A stretch of DNA of 64,000 nucleotides from Malus domestica (taxonomy: Eukaryota; Streptophyta; Magnoliopsida; Rosales; Rosaceae), in contig NC_091664.1 of NCBI RefSeq assembly GCF_042453785.1, positions 30,552,501 to 30,616,500 of the forward strand. The letters are read 5' to 3'. Position 1 is the first letter of the stretch; each line of letters opens with the position of its first letter. The position numbers and the translations under genes are program-made. The notes beneath the pieces were generated by a model. That model searched no databases and had not been told where the DNA came from. It saw only the letters and a list, made by a program, of their open reading frames with translations. Of this stretch, positions 1 through 12,673 are shown piece by piece.

Positions 1-334
1 TTACCAATTCTTTTGTTTGGATTAATAAACATAGAAATTTTTGAATTTCCGACGGTAAAAAAAAAACTTAGAATTTGGGATCTTCAATTTCCAAGTTTAA
101 ATTCCATGTAAATAGGTATTGTTTCCTAATTTCTATGATTGAGATTTTAAAAATAATAAATTTCGTATTCAATTCCATTGTTCTTATAGGTTAACCAAAT
201 AAGAAAATTCACAAATTATAAAAAATAAAATCTCATCATTTCAATTTCCGTCATTTTAAAATTTATTAGTAATCTTAAATTTCTTCATCCAAATATAGTG
301 TTAAGTGATGGGAAATGTTTTATTTTTAAACATA

Positions 335-471
335 ATAATGCTATTTACACACTCATTTTTAACTTTCGCACACCTTTATTAATTTTTTGTCATTTATCTT
401 ATTCAATTCATTCAATCCGACAACTCAAAATTAAGAAAGTGTGAGAAGTGGGTGTGTAGATAGCATCACCC
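335..471. mobile_element. MITE-like inverted-repeat element (~137 bp)
   Basis: The left end reads AATGCTATTTACACACTCA and the right end, read on the other strand, gives GATGCTATCTACACACCCA. The inverted similarity continues inward through a TTAACTTTCGCACAC-like stretch. The element has no coding capacity. It lies in the presumed intron upstream of the exon at 628. Superfamily not assigned and no clear target-site duplication seen. Confidence 0.5.
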
Positions 472-627
472 TTTAGATAATTACGTAAATTGTCATGCAT
501 TTCTACCTTTTTCACATGAAAATGCACGATTAACTTGAGATTACGTCACAACGAAACTCCTGATACATATATAATTATAAACTTAATTGTTAATTTAATG
601 TTCCCAATTAATTGTTTTTATTTGCAG

Positions 628-779
628 AAAACAAAGGCGGAGGAAATGGAGGAAATGGAGGAAATGGGGGAAATGGGAAAAAGGTGGCAATTGTTGTGGG
701 AGGAGCAGCTGCTTTGGTTTTTGCCTTCATTTTTCTCTTGTTTGTCAGGTCTTGGTCAAAGAAAGAAGATGATGACTGA
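628..779 (+). CDS. Last exon of an unidentified Gly/Asn-rich single-pass membrane protein (5' part outside window)
   Basis: A pyrimidine-rich acceptor (TTTTATTTGCAG) ends at 627, and an open frame runs from 628 to a TGA at 777-779. It starts with two bases of a split codon. The encoded tail has a (Gly-Gly-Asn) repeat of about four units, then KK, a hydrophobic helix (VAIVVGGAAALVFAFIFLLF), and a short charged end finishing KKEDDD. This looks like the C-terminal transmembrane anchor and cytosolic tail of a type I or tail-anchored protein. A different frame of the same bases gives a low-complexity Met/Glu peptide, which I regard as a shadow. The family is not recognised. Bases 1-627 contain no coding exon I can support and are probably intron. 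Confidence 0.55.
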
Positions 780-1800
780 AGTAAAATTGGTCCAATTGGA
801 TCGACCCGATTTTAGACATTTATGATTTGGGCCGGGTTGCTTAAATTGGTCCAATTGGATCTTCTTTTTCGACCCGATTTCGGACATTTACTATATTTAG
901 GTTTTTTTAAGCTTTTGTTTTTTTGGTTTTTTTTTCAACAGAAAATATATTGCCATTATTTCACTTGGATGACGGACTCATTGTAAAAATACTGCAAACG
1001 CTTTTGGTTGGTCTACAAAATAGTGCATGTATGACTTGTATACAAATTTACGACCTCATTTATTATCGAAAAAAGAAATACTTGTAGATTAGAAGTTTGT
1101 TGGTATATGACGGCAATTTGAAAATAAAAGCAATGAAGAATTTATAGTTATTGAATCTTTTTGGATATTGAAACTACTAATCAATATCTTGGAGCATTTG
1201 AGAGTCATTTTATTAAAAAACAACATTTCGTTATAAAATGAAATTGTTTGCTCTAATCATTAAAACAATCAATAAGTACTTTGAATCTTAAACCATGAAA
1301 ACAATAAAATTCTTGCTCAATAAAATAAATGTTGACGTGGATCCTCAAGATATGATTTTATTTCAACGTAATTTTGTATTTAGAAAAAAATTGTGGCTAA
1401 TTATATTTTATAAGTTTCATAAATTCTTATTTTATCTTAAGTACGATAATAATGTGCTTTTTTTAGTTAAATATATAAAAATCTCAAGAGTAGTGACTTT
1501 TAATTTTTCAAAGTTACCAATACAATTACAAATTAACCAAATAATCCTCACTTTAAAAACATTTCCAATGGTTTTGTTTAGAGGGTGAACAGTGTCAAAA
1601 AATTTGCACGAATCAATGGTTGACATTAAACGCAAAATCGAAAACCCTAGATCTTGAAATTACACAAAATTTGGGGGACCAAAAGAGAAACAAATAGCCA
1701 CCTGCCTTCTTCCAATATTTTTTTTTTCCGTTTTTTTTTGGGAAAATCAACCATTTCTTTCCTCCCCGTTCAATTCGATTCAAACAGATTCAAACATCAG
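780..1800. other. Intergenic: 3' flank of upstream gene and promoter side of ATRX
   Basis: AT-rich. A direct repeat of a GGTCCAATTGGATC-containing phrase occurs at about 788-870. No convincing gene, RNA gene or named repeat was found. The short open frames at 1295-1635 have no protein-like features. Confidence 0.5.
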
Positions 1801-1845
1801 ACACAGTACTACAAAGTACACGGGGCATATTCTGCTCTGCACACA

Positions 1846-1850
<5 letters not shown>

Positions 1851-1894
<44 letters not shown>
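1851..1894 (+). repeat. (GA)22 microsatellite in the probable ATRX 5' leader
   Basis: An uninterrupted GA dinucleotide run of about 44 bases. It lies just before a good donor site at 1918 (CCG|GTAAGT), so it is probably in the 5' untranslated exon of the ATRX gene. Confidence 0.9.
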
Positions 1895-1897
<3 letters not shown>

Positions 1898-1917
1898 TGG
1901 GCTTTCTTCCCCTTCCG

Positions 1918-2512
1918 GTAAGTTGCTTAAGGTTCACTGCTTTTGCTTCATCTTCTTCTTGTTTTTGTTGGGTGCTGTCTGCTGTGAACGCAGAGGGGCT
2001 TGGTTTTCTGGAAACAGCACGAAACTTTGATCGTTTGGCTATTTGGGGAAGATAGAAATGTGGTGTTTTGGTTTGCCCAAATGAAAAGTTTTGGTTTTTA
2101 TGCAAGTTGGAATGTGGGTTTTACTTTGTTGAATCGAAAATCGTCTTGAAAACTTTGATTCTTATTAACCAATTATCCCGTAAAGGTAAATCAATTTGAT
2201 GAAATCGTAAAGGATGAAGTTTTGGTATGAACTCATATGCCATTTTTGCCTGGACTGTTGGAGATTTATGTGTTTTCAATTTGAGAGTTGGATTAGAATT
2301 GCACCAGTTCTCAGCACTCAGCTTATTAAATTGGTTATAATGGTGATGTTATCATTTGGGTTTGTTTTTAATTTCGTTATAGGAGGGTAGGCCGGTTTTA
2401 GGTGAGAGCAACTCAGCATTACGAAGTATTAAGTGAGCTGTTTTTTGGCCTTCTTATGTACTTGTTTTGAGGCTTGCTTTTGAGTTTTATGTGCATTGGT
2501 CTTGTTGGGCAG
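1918..2512 (+). other. Predicted intron in the ATRX 5' UTR
   Basis: GTAAGT donor at 1918 and TTGGGCAG acceptor ending at 2512, four bases before the chosen ATG at 2517. Inferred from splice signals only; transcript evidence would confirm it. Confidence 0.5.
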
Positions 2513-2516
2513 TAAA

Positions 2517-5500
2517 ATGGAGGAAAGCCATGAGCAAATGGAGGCAAATGGCGAGCAAGTGGAGGAAAGCCATGAGCAAGTGGAAAATATTGGGAGTGCT
2601 TCTAGTGGCAGTGATAGTGATTCTTTTATAGATGATTCAGAAGTTGATGAAGTATCGATATCCGGAGAAGATGAAAAATTGAAGCCAGAGGCAATTCCTC
2701 ACTCATGATAGTTTTTTATTAGTCGTAATATATTTTCTCAAGGAAGCTATGAACCAATTAGATACTGTTGTCGCATTCTATTGCTATTATCTAATATTTG
2801 GAACTTGAAGCCTTTTTTTTTAAATTTTATTTCCAAAAGTATGACGATTTGATCTTTGTTATGCAGGAACCATTATCTGATAAAGAAATAGAGGAACTCA
2901 TTGCTGAATTTTTGGAGGTTGAGAGTAAGGTATCTATTTTTTCTTTACACACAAATACACATTTATATATGTTTTATGTGCAAGCTGCTTAATTTGTTGG
3001 TTTTTTCTTTGATGCTCAATATAGGCTGCCGAGGCTCAAGAGGCACTTGAGAAAGAGTCTCTTGCCAAAGTGGAGAGTGAAGTTAGAAAGGAGTTGGCAC
3101 AAACTCTTCATGGGGACAATGTTAGTTTCTTCCTCCAAATTCTTCCTTCTCGATTACATTGTCTTTATCAATCATTTATGCATTTTTTTCTTGTCTATAG
3201 TTGGAAGCGGCTGTTGCAGAAGAAATGGATACTTTGATAGAAGAGTGGCAAGCTGAGCTTGATGAACTTGAGATTGAGAGTGCTCATTTGTTGGTCTGCT
3301 TCTTTCTTCAACCTGAGTAAATCTTTGGTTCCTAATGCATTGTTTAGGGCTCACATGTATTTTGAATCTGATATGATAAATTTATACCGAAAATATAAAT
3401 CAGGAGAGAGAAAGATTTGCTTCTTCTTGTGACTTATACAAGTTGGACACGAATTTGGCTAATTACCCCTCATTTGGTTATGAGTTCTGTATTTATATTG
3501 ACGAAAACTCCAAATGATTAGATGATTGGGATTTTAGCACACCTGTCATTTGTTATTGTGGACAATCCATGCAACCTCTTTGTTTATTTATGTTTATTAA
3601 AATACGGTTGCAAGTAAAATATATTGCGCCTTTTGAATTAATCAGGTTGCCAAGGGATTGTAACCGCCTTCTTTCTGTAATTCTTTTGCCTTTTTTGATA
3701 GCATCATATAAACAAGTGAAGTGTATTTTTATTTTCTGACCTCTTTTATTATATGCTTCTGTAAATAGGAACAACTTGATGGGGCTGGCATTGAGCTACC
3801 GAGCCTTTATAAGTGCATTGAAAGTCAGGCTCCTAATGGTTGCTGCACTGAAGCTTGGAAAAGACGGATACACTGGATAGGGTCTCAAGAGACTGGAGAA
3901 TTTACCAAGTCAAGGGCTGATGCGGAGCAGTATCTCCAAACCCACAGACCTGTGAGAAGGTACAGTTCTTTCCTTTTAGCATTATTGATTATGCAAGGTA
4001 TGAAGTTGATGGTACATAATTCTGTTTTTGTGGACTTAGGCGACACGGTAAACTATTGGAGGATGGCGCTAGTGGATTTCTGCAGAAAAAACTAGCCATA
4101 GATGGAAGCAAGGATGCTGTGACAGCTGATGTTGACTACTGGGGTTCTTTCAACAAATTATTTTCTGATGGTGCAACTGCGGGTGATGCTTCGTTTGGCA
4201 GTAAGCACTGGGCTTCTGTTTATTTGGCCAGTACGCCACAGCAAGCTGCTGAGATGGGACTTAAGTTCCCTGGGGTCGATGAGGTAGAGGAGATTGATGA
4301 TATTGATGGCAATTCTGGTGATCCATTTGTTGCAGCCGCTGTTGCAAACGAAAGAGAACTGGATCTCACTGAAGAACAAAAGAAAAATTATAGGAAGGTA
4401 TGGTTGTGCTGTCCCAACGTCATATTTAAATATATTTTCATGTTACAATTACACACTAAAGAATTTGGCTACATTTACTTATTTTGTTTTCAGTTTGCAT
4501 GTAACTTTTGTGATAAAATAAAATTTGTTTTCTTATATAAAACTACAAATTAACATGGAAAGGACTGTAACAGTGTAAGTCATATTAGTCGGGAGATATT
4601 TAAGGCTTTTTCACTACTGTCTGGGGTTGTAGACATTCATATAGAAATCCTCTAATAAACCCTCTGTTGGTTTTTCAGTCTCTGTATAAACGTGCAATAT
4701 TTGCATGAATATTATGTGGTCTTACTTGTTGGACCTAACATTGTGGTTACTGGTATTTGATTAGATGTCTTTCTGTCTAATCATCTGATGTCTATCTTCT
4801 TGTTGCTTGCAAACTTTTTTTGGGTACAATGTTGCTTACAAATTGATTCACCTTTTTAGTATAGGAATATGTCAATATGTTTTTTACTTTTTTCACCAGT
4901 TGATAATTAATCCTATGTTGCTATTAGATTTAACATAGACACATGTTCTTTTTAACACCCAGTTGAGTTTTACTTAAGTTGATAGTATTTCTGTACTTTT
5001 TCATTGAAAGGTCAAAGAAGAAGATGATTTAAATGTTGATCGGAAGCTTCAAATTCGTTTGAAACGGAGGAGACATCGAATGAGAAGTAAACAGGTATCA
5101 TGTGCTTGCATTGCCCTTTATTTCGCTCCTCAAATTTCAAGTTGCAGTTTTTATAACTTTATAGAGTTTATCCTCGTGCTATTGCAGTTTGAGACAAGTT
5201 GTACATGACCAGTACAATTTGTGTTCTTGTAATTAACTCTATTTAAGACATCCTATGGCTTTTCATTTATGGAGCCCTGCTATATTTTATTTCAATTTGT
5301 AATTGTTGGGAATTGAACTAGTAAGAGAGAACTGGCAGTCATATTATAGTAGACTTACTTTAATACGAATAAAGGAACAAAAAGCAACGGTCTCTTTGAT
5401 GGTTTTAAGTGTCAGGGCCTTTTCTGTAGAAGTCACGATTCATGAATGTGTCCAACATTTAGGCATACATTTAACATTCATTAATATCGATGTGTTTTTA

Positions 5501-6700
5501 CTGTTATCTAATTAGGATGTTGCAGGAAGAAGTTTGTCTAGTTGAATCAGGACGTGGATATGTTGTGCATTTCTCCATAAATTTAACATTCATTGATATT
5601 GTTTTATTTTTTATCAAATCAGGATGCTGGCCGGAAAGATTTTTGCTTAGTTGATCGGGAGATAGGAAGCAACATGGACCTGTCTTCGTCTATGCTTGAC
5701 TCTTCTATCAGTATCTCAAATGGGAAAATTGATGAAGATCTGGAAACCGCTAATAACATTGACCAAGAAAGCATAACGAGTAATGGTTCTTCTCCAGTGA
5801 CTAGTTCCAGTGAAGCAAGAGGCTCGAAGCGTCTGAGTGAGGATGAGGAGCTAAACATTGATAATAAGAGGAGTCGAACTGTGATTATAGATAGCGATGA
5901 TGAAACTCCACTGAAAGATAATTCAGACTGCAATGCGATAAAATCTGAGGACCAGTCATATGTGGAAGAGAATATCTGCATAGCTGCCACCGGTGGTCTC
6001 CCTTCACAGAGTCTGAATGATAAGCTCTACTGCACTGCTTGTAGTAAGCATGCTGTTGAAGTGTGCTCACATCCACTTCTGAAGGTGATTATTTGTGCAG
6101 ATTGCAGATGCTTATTGGAAAAAAAGATGCAGGTAAAGGTATGGCCATGAGTAACCTTTATGGTTTCTGTAATCTTTATTCAAATATTTTGTGTAACGTT
6201 TCATGATAGTGCAGGTAATTAAATGAATTGGCCATGAACAGATATTTTCAGTTAGAAGTATTCTGCGTCTCTATTTATCATATTAATGAATTATAGTGTT
6301 ACATGATTTTTTTTCTGCATTATTTAATGCTAATACTTCATTTATTTATTTCAAGTAAATGCTAGATCTTTTATTGACCTAAGAAGGTGTGCAGGATCCT
6401 GATTGCTCCGAGTGTTATTGTGGGTGGTGTGGACAAAGCAAGGACCTAGTAAATTGTAAATCTTGCAAGACATTGGTTTGTGCAACTTGTATAAAGAGGA
6501 ATATTGGAGAAGAATGCTTATCTGATGCCCAGACCTCTGGCTGGCAATGTTGTTTCTGTTGCCCAAGTCTTCTAAAGACATTGACATCACAATTAGAGCA
6601 AGCAATAAGTTCTCAGGATTTGATAGTATCTAGCTCTGATAGTGATTCAGATAGTTCAGATTCAGAGATAGATGTTGCCATAAGGTATATTTAGTATACT

Positions 6701-6749
<49 letters not shown>

Positions 6750-9700
6750 GCTGAGGTATGTAGCTATTGAATAGGAAGTGGTGAACTTTATTCTTTAGCA
6801 TTAGATACTTTCGGTTTACTCAGGTTGTTGTGTTTCTGAACATATTTTGTCTTTGTGTCAGTTCTAAGAGGAGGAGAAAGAAGAAAATTCGAAGGATCAT
6901 TGATGATACTGAATTAGGAGAAGAAACCAGAAGGAAAATTGCAATTGAAAAGGTACCATCTAGTGCTGATTTGTAATCTAAAAAAGATGTTCTGGTACCA
7001 GAATTTTTTTCATAAATTTTTCTTCTGTAGGAACGTCAAGAACGCTTGATGTCTTTGCAAGTACAATTTTCTGCCAAATCTAAGATGAAGAGCTTTGCAA
7101 CTTGTAACGGGAGATTACCCGAAGGTGCCAGCGCTGAAGTGCTGGGCGATGCATCAGCTGGTTATATAGTGAATGTTGTGAGGGAAAAAGGTGAAGAAGC
7201 AGTTAGAATTCCTCCAAGCATCTCAGCGAAATTGAAGGCTCATCAGGTTTGCTTGATCTGTTAACTATTTGTTTGTTGGATTTTCTTCTACAAATTCCCT
7301 TGTGCTATGTTTGGATAAGGAACTGTCAAGCTGATGTTATGACTTTTTCATATCTGTTATTTTCAGCTATTGAAAAACTGGCAGTGTATTGTTTACCTAG
7401 TGTCATGTCAGGACACATTTGATAAGATTTCCACGGCTCACCCTTTTCACTTGAAGTTCATTGTCATGTTCTGTTAAACCTATTGTTGTTTCACATGTTT
7501 ATCTAATTTGACCTCCTTCACTGAGGGCACTAAGCATCTTCTGTTATTGCTTTATGTGTCATTAACTTTTAATGATTTAGTGCTGTTATCTTGTCATTGT
7601 TACAACTTGTAGCATGAAGTAAAGGTCTGATTCATTATTACAGATCACGGGTGTGAGATTTATATGGGAGAATATCATACAGTCAGTCAGAAAAGTGAAG
7701 GCTGGGGATAAGGGTCTTGGTTGCATTCTAGCTCACATGATGGGCCTTGGTAAAACTTTCCAGGTAGTATTCTGTCTCTTGAAAACTCTTCCCAAGAACT
7801 TTGAGTGTTTATTTAGATGTGCTGGATTCGTTTTGAAATAGGTGTCAGTGCATGTGGAATGACCCTGCAGCCTAGTCGAATAGCAATCGTGCAAAATGCA
7901 AGGCGGTTTCTTATATTGTTTTGCAGGTCTTTTAAGTAGTTGAATTATATACTTTGCATAACTTGTCAATTTGCTTTCGCAGGTCATAGCTTTTCTGTAC
8001 ACTGCAATGAGAAGTATTGATTTGGGATTAAATACTGCACTTATTGTCACCCCTGTGAATGTGCTGCACAATTGGCGTCAAGAGTTCATGAAGTGGAGGC
8101 CTTCAGAACTGAAGCCCCTTCGCATCTTCATGCTAGAAGATGTGTCAAGGTTTGGTTAAATATTTCTATATTGTCTTATTCCATTTTCATCACTAGAAAA
8201 CATTTGGTCTAATAGATCGTTGAAGAAATGCCAACGACCTAAGATAATGGCATTACAAAGTGAAGTTGTTCTTTTGACGGCTGTCTTCCATTCATTACAT
8301 AGACTAATTGTAGCTCATTTCCGATTGGGGAGATGGTGACACCAAGATGCTGACCTGTTTCTCCCTTGTTTGTCAGGGATAGAAGAGCAGAATTGCTTGC
8401 AAAGTGGAGAAGGAAGGGTGGTGTTTTTTTAATTGGCTACTCGGCTTTTAGAAACTTATCCTTTGGAAAGAATGTGAAGGATAGGCAGATAGCTACAGAA
8501 ATTTGTCATGCCTTGCAGGTTGGTTGATGTTAATTGTTAACCTCTGTATTTGTCTTTAACGTCATGCTTTTCAACTATGCATTACAATGTGAATTATTTC
8601 TTCTTCAATTTGTTGGACTTGAACCAAACTTTTAGGATTAATCTTATTCTTGTCTAGTTGTTACATAGGTTGCTCTGGTGCAAGTTATGAAATAACTTAT
8701 TTCGTAAGCTGTTAAACAAATAATGTCATTAGCACACGTCAATACTTTAGCATGATCCAATCGATTTTTTTTAAAGCTTCTTTCCTATTGTTACATTTCC
8801 AACTGTCAGGATGGAACAGATATACTTGTTTGTGATGAGGCCCATGTTATTAAGAATACCAGGGCCGATGTAACCCAAGCCTTAAAACAAGTGAAATGCC
8901 AGAGAAGGATAGCATTAACTGGATCACCACTTCAGAACAATCTCATGGAATATTACTGTGTGAGTTACTCAAAAGCTATTCATTTTGCTATTTCTTACGC
9001 ACCTACCTACTGCCTTGATTCATTTAAAATTTTAATCTTTTACAGATGGTTGATTTTGTAAGGGAAGGTTTTCTTGGAAGCAGCCATGAGTTTCGGAATC
9101 GGTAAAACTTCATCATTTAAACCCTGTTTTCTGTCTAATTTCTTTTTGTTGTTTTCATGTATCTTAAAATTGCCTCCCATTGCATGCAGATTCCAAAATC
9201 CCATAGAGTATGGTCAACATACTAATTCAACTGTGGATGATGTGAAAATCATGAACCAACGGTCTCATATTCTTTATGAAGAGTTGAAAGGATTTGTTCA
9301 GAGAATGGACATGAATGTGGTAAAGAAGGACTTACCACCAAAAACTGTGTTTGTAATAGCTGTGAAACTTTCAACCTTACAGAGGAAATTATACAAGAGA
9401 TTTCTTGTTGCCCACGGATTCACCAAGGACAAGGATTATAATGAAAAGATAGGGAAGAGAAGTTTTTTTGCCGGCTACCAAGCCTTAGCTCAGGTATATC
9501 TTAGCAATCTTGTTAAGTTCTCAACTTCCGTTATTCATTATAGACTTACGGCAACATGCACTCACTCACGCACACATCCATGCATGCATGATCGCAAAAG
9601 CATACACTCCTAAGTGTTTCGTTAACCTTTATTGGCATTATATGTAATGATAATGATCGTCTTCTAGTCTATTGTGCGTCTATCTCTGTCTTTCATGAGA

Positions 9701-11924
9701 GTTGTAATATATGAGCTTTATGTTGCTAGTAGATATGGAACCATCCAGGGATCTTGCAACTAAGAAAAGATGACAAAGACTATGAGAGACGTGGAGATGC
9801 TGTTGAGAATTTTCTTGCAGATGACAGCTCTAGTGATGAAAACATTGATTATAATTTAGGTTTTGGAGGTATTATATACAATATCAATTTGGGTGAATGC
9901 ATATTCACGTGTTTGGCAGCAGTTTCTTATAAGTATATAACAAGGGTAACATATTGTGCTTTGCAGAGAAAAATGTGAATGAAATTTTGCCAGGAAAAAA
10001 AGATGACATTTTTCGAAAGGTATGGATATGAACAAACTATAATGTTGCTTTGTATTCATGTTTCACTTCTTTACTATTTCTTTTACAGTCTATTTGGCTT
10101 AATTTGAAATGCTCCATTGTTTGTATTTTAGTAGGAAAGCTAATAAGAATAAAGGCTTTACTTTGTAGTTTGTGTTGCTATTGTTGTTTTTGTGGAGCGT
10201 AATGCTGACCAGTGACCATTTATCACTTTTCAGGATTGGTGGAATGATCTTCTTCATGAAAATGACTATAAAGAGCTTGATTACAGTGGCAAAATGGTAC
10301 TCCTGCTTGACATTCTAGCTATGAGTTCTGATGTGGGGGATAAGGCATTGGTATTTAGCCAGAGCATACCAACCCTTGACCTCATCGAACTTTATCTTTC
10401 AAGGCTACCTCGACATGGGAACAAAGGGAAGTCTTGGAAGAAAGGAAAAGATTGGTACAGGTTGGTACATATTACCAAGAACAATTTACAGTTTGACAGA
10501 CAGCTTAGATTTTCTTCTCAGCTTCGGTGTTGCCCCAAACCATATATCCTTTTTCTGACTCTATTTCCTGCATATGTAGCTGCAGTGTCTTCTGTATAAA
10601 AGTTTTATTTGGGTTACGTTGTTTTTACTAGATTCTTTATTGCTTCAGGCTAGATGGGAGAACAGAGGGCTCAGAAAGGCAAAAGCTGGTGGAACGCTTT
10701 AATGATCCCCTGAATAAGAGGGTGAAATGTGTTATAATTTCCACCAGAGCTGGATCGTTAGGGATAAATCTCTATGCTGCTAATCGTGTAATAATAGTTG
10801 ATGGTTCTTGGAATCCAACATACGATCTTCAGGCTATATATCGTGCTTGGAGGTGAGCTTCAATTCTGTTGCAGTCCTTAACTCAGCTTTTGTGTAGAAA
10901 ATGTGCCTTGATAAGTGTAGTTTAGGGGCTATATAGCATTGGGGAGGGTTTGTTTTTAGAATTGCCATACAACTTCGAATGTGCCAGACAGCAAGCCTGA
11001 CGATTATTCCTCCTTTACCAAGCCAACTCTCCATTCTCCGGTATGGCACATTGTAAGTGATATGTTATTTCCATTTTCAGGTATGGCCAAACAAAGCCAG
11101 TGTTTGCTTACAGATTGATGGCACATGGAACTATGGAAGAAAAAATTTATAAGCGTCAGGTAACGAAGGAGGGCCTGGCTGCAAGGGTTGTTGATCGACA
11201 ACAGGTACATAGGACAATATCTAAGGAAGAGATGTTGCATCTTTTTGAATTTGGTGATGATGAGAATCATGTGCTTGACCAAGATAGCGTATTCTTGAAC
11301 GACAATGTGACTGGTAAAGTGGAAATTTTGCCGAAACACGTAGTGCCTCTTTCTCAAGGAAGTTGCTTTTCTGACAAGCTCATGGAAAGTTTACTTGGCA
11401 AGCATTCTCCAAGGTACATTCCCGTTCTATGTTCTCATTTTCTTTAGCATCTGTCGGTAATGGTAATTGCCGGTTACTCTGCCGCAATTGGCAACTCATA
11501 CCTCCCTCCCTCCGTCCGCTTACGTATGAACTACCTTGTTTTCAGGTGGATCGCAAATTTCCACGAACATGAGACCCTTTTACAAGAGAACGAAGAAGAA
11601 AAGCTCACAAAGGAGGAGCAAGACATGGCTTGGGAAGTATACCGGAAGTCATTTGGATGGGAGGAAGTGCAGAGAGTTCCTCTCAATGAATCTGCAGTCG
11701 ACCAAAAACCAGCTGTATCAAATACTGCCTCATCTGCACCAACGAAGAGCATCCTTGCAGAATCCACGGCGAAGAATGCTTTTGTACAGCGGAAGTGCAC
11801 TAATCTTTCGCATTTGCTGACGCTAAGAAGTCAGGGCACGAAACAGGGCTGCACCACCGTGTGTGGGGAATGTGGCCGCGAGCTGAGCTGGGAGGAGCAC
11901 AGTCGAGATAGCAGGCTCAGGTAA
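2517..11924 (+). CDS. ATRX: ATRX-type SNF2 chromatin-remodelling ATPase (23 coding exons, 1480 aa)
   Basis: Exons: 2517-2690, 2867-2929, 3025-3120, 3201-3293, 3769-3959, 4040-4397, 5011-5094, 5623-6138, 6395-6684, 6862-6952, 7031-7246, 7644-7763, 7983-8149, 8377-8518, 8810-8959, 9046-9101, 9190-9493, 9733-9868, 9967-10019, 10234-10460, 10649-10852, 11081-11413, 11546-11924. They join in frame to 4443 nt. The length matches the roughly 1480-residue plant ATRX/CHR20 family. The N-terminus is acidic and coiled. A cysteine-rich ADD zinc-finger module (about residues 488-570, paired Cys in exons 8-9) resembles the histone H3-tail reader. The helicase core shows MGLGKT (about 757-763), DEAH (876-879), LTGSPLQNN, and the C-terminal motifs [11 protein letters not shown] and RAWRYGQT (about 1241-1248). 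In the nucleus this family remodels chromatin and supports H3.3 deposition. All introns are GT-AG except the first, which appears to be GC-AG. Individual exon edges could be off by a codon (exon 8 has a second donor at 6133). Confidence 0.93.
2691..2866 (+). other. Probable GC-AG intron 1 of ATRX
   Basis: Exon 1 reads in frame through KLKPE and would hit a stop at about 2706 if unspliced. Exon 2 (EPLSDKE...) starts after ATGCAG at 2867 in phase 0. The only junction that keeps the whole acidic segment is GAG|GCAATT at 2690/2691, a GC donor. The alternative GT donor at 2653 would remove 13 codons. The GC-AG model gives a protein length typical of the family. Confidence 0.6.
6702..6746 (+). repeat. 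(CT)22 microsatellite in ATRX intron 9
   Basis: A pure CT run beginning about 17 bases after the exon 9 donor (AAG|GTATAT at 6684/6685). Confidence 0.9.
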
Positions 11925-12673
11925 ACGATATTTCCTTCCGATTTGTTCTCGTAGTTTAGTCCGATGTAAAGTTCCGATTGTATATCCCATTTGCTGTGAG
12001 TTCATTGAGTTCATTGCCAGAGAAACAGGCTTGTGTAAATCAAAGCTACAACAATGAAATGAGCAATCAAAATCTTGTAAGTTTTTCCCTTCCATGAATT
12101 TGTTGTGATTTTTTCTCAATTAATTAATTAATGTGTAATTATTCTGCACACATTTCTTTATTTGTCCATGCTCTTTTGTTTAATTCAATGCAAAGGCGAG
12201 AAAAAGAAAGTACGGAGGAGAAAATTGAATTTTTGAGGATGTAAAAAGAAGAGAGAAAAACAAAATACGTCGTGAATTTTCTAATTCGTAAAAAATTTAT
12301 AGCGAATTTAGCCAATTTGATCACCGTGTTTCATAATCTTTACAATATCGGTTTCTTTCCAATCTGTCCGATTTCGGAGTAACGTATAAACTTCAGCAGC
12401 GTTTAATGCCATTTGTTGCAACTCGTTTGACATGGAAATTGGACTTCCGTACAACGACCTTTGCAAATAGCCGATCGAGTTCCTTCGCTCCTCTCCCGGA
12501 AGAGATTATCGGGACCCCTACTGGACTTATTTTTTCCGACGATAACAAATACATCTTGCATGGTTCGACTAATGGAACAAACCTTTCGTAGTAGGGCGGG
12601 TCGCGTTACTTCCCGCTTCACGCTATATGCTTGTTACCCAAGTTGGTTACAACATTCTTTCACACAAAAGTAG
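11925..12673. other. Convergent intergenic region between ATRX and the DUF946 gene
   Basis: Holds the two 3' ends. The ATRX side (to about 12400) is AT-rich with ATTAATTAATTAAT. From about 12400 to 12640 the composition turns markedly GC-richer, with no protein match I recognise. That stretch may be the long 3' UTR of the minus-strand gene or an inserted organellar or foreign fragment; I cannot tell which. Confidence 0.4.
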
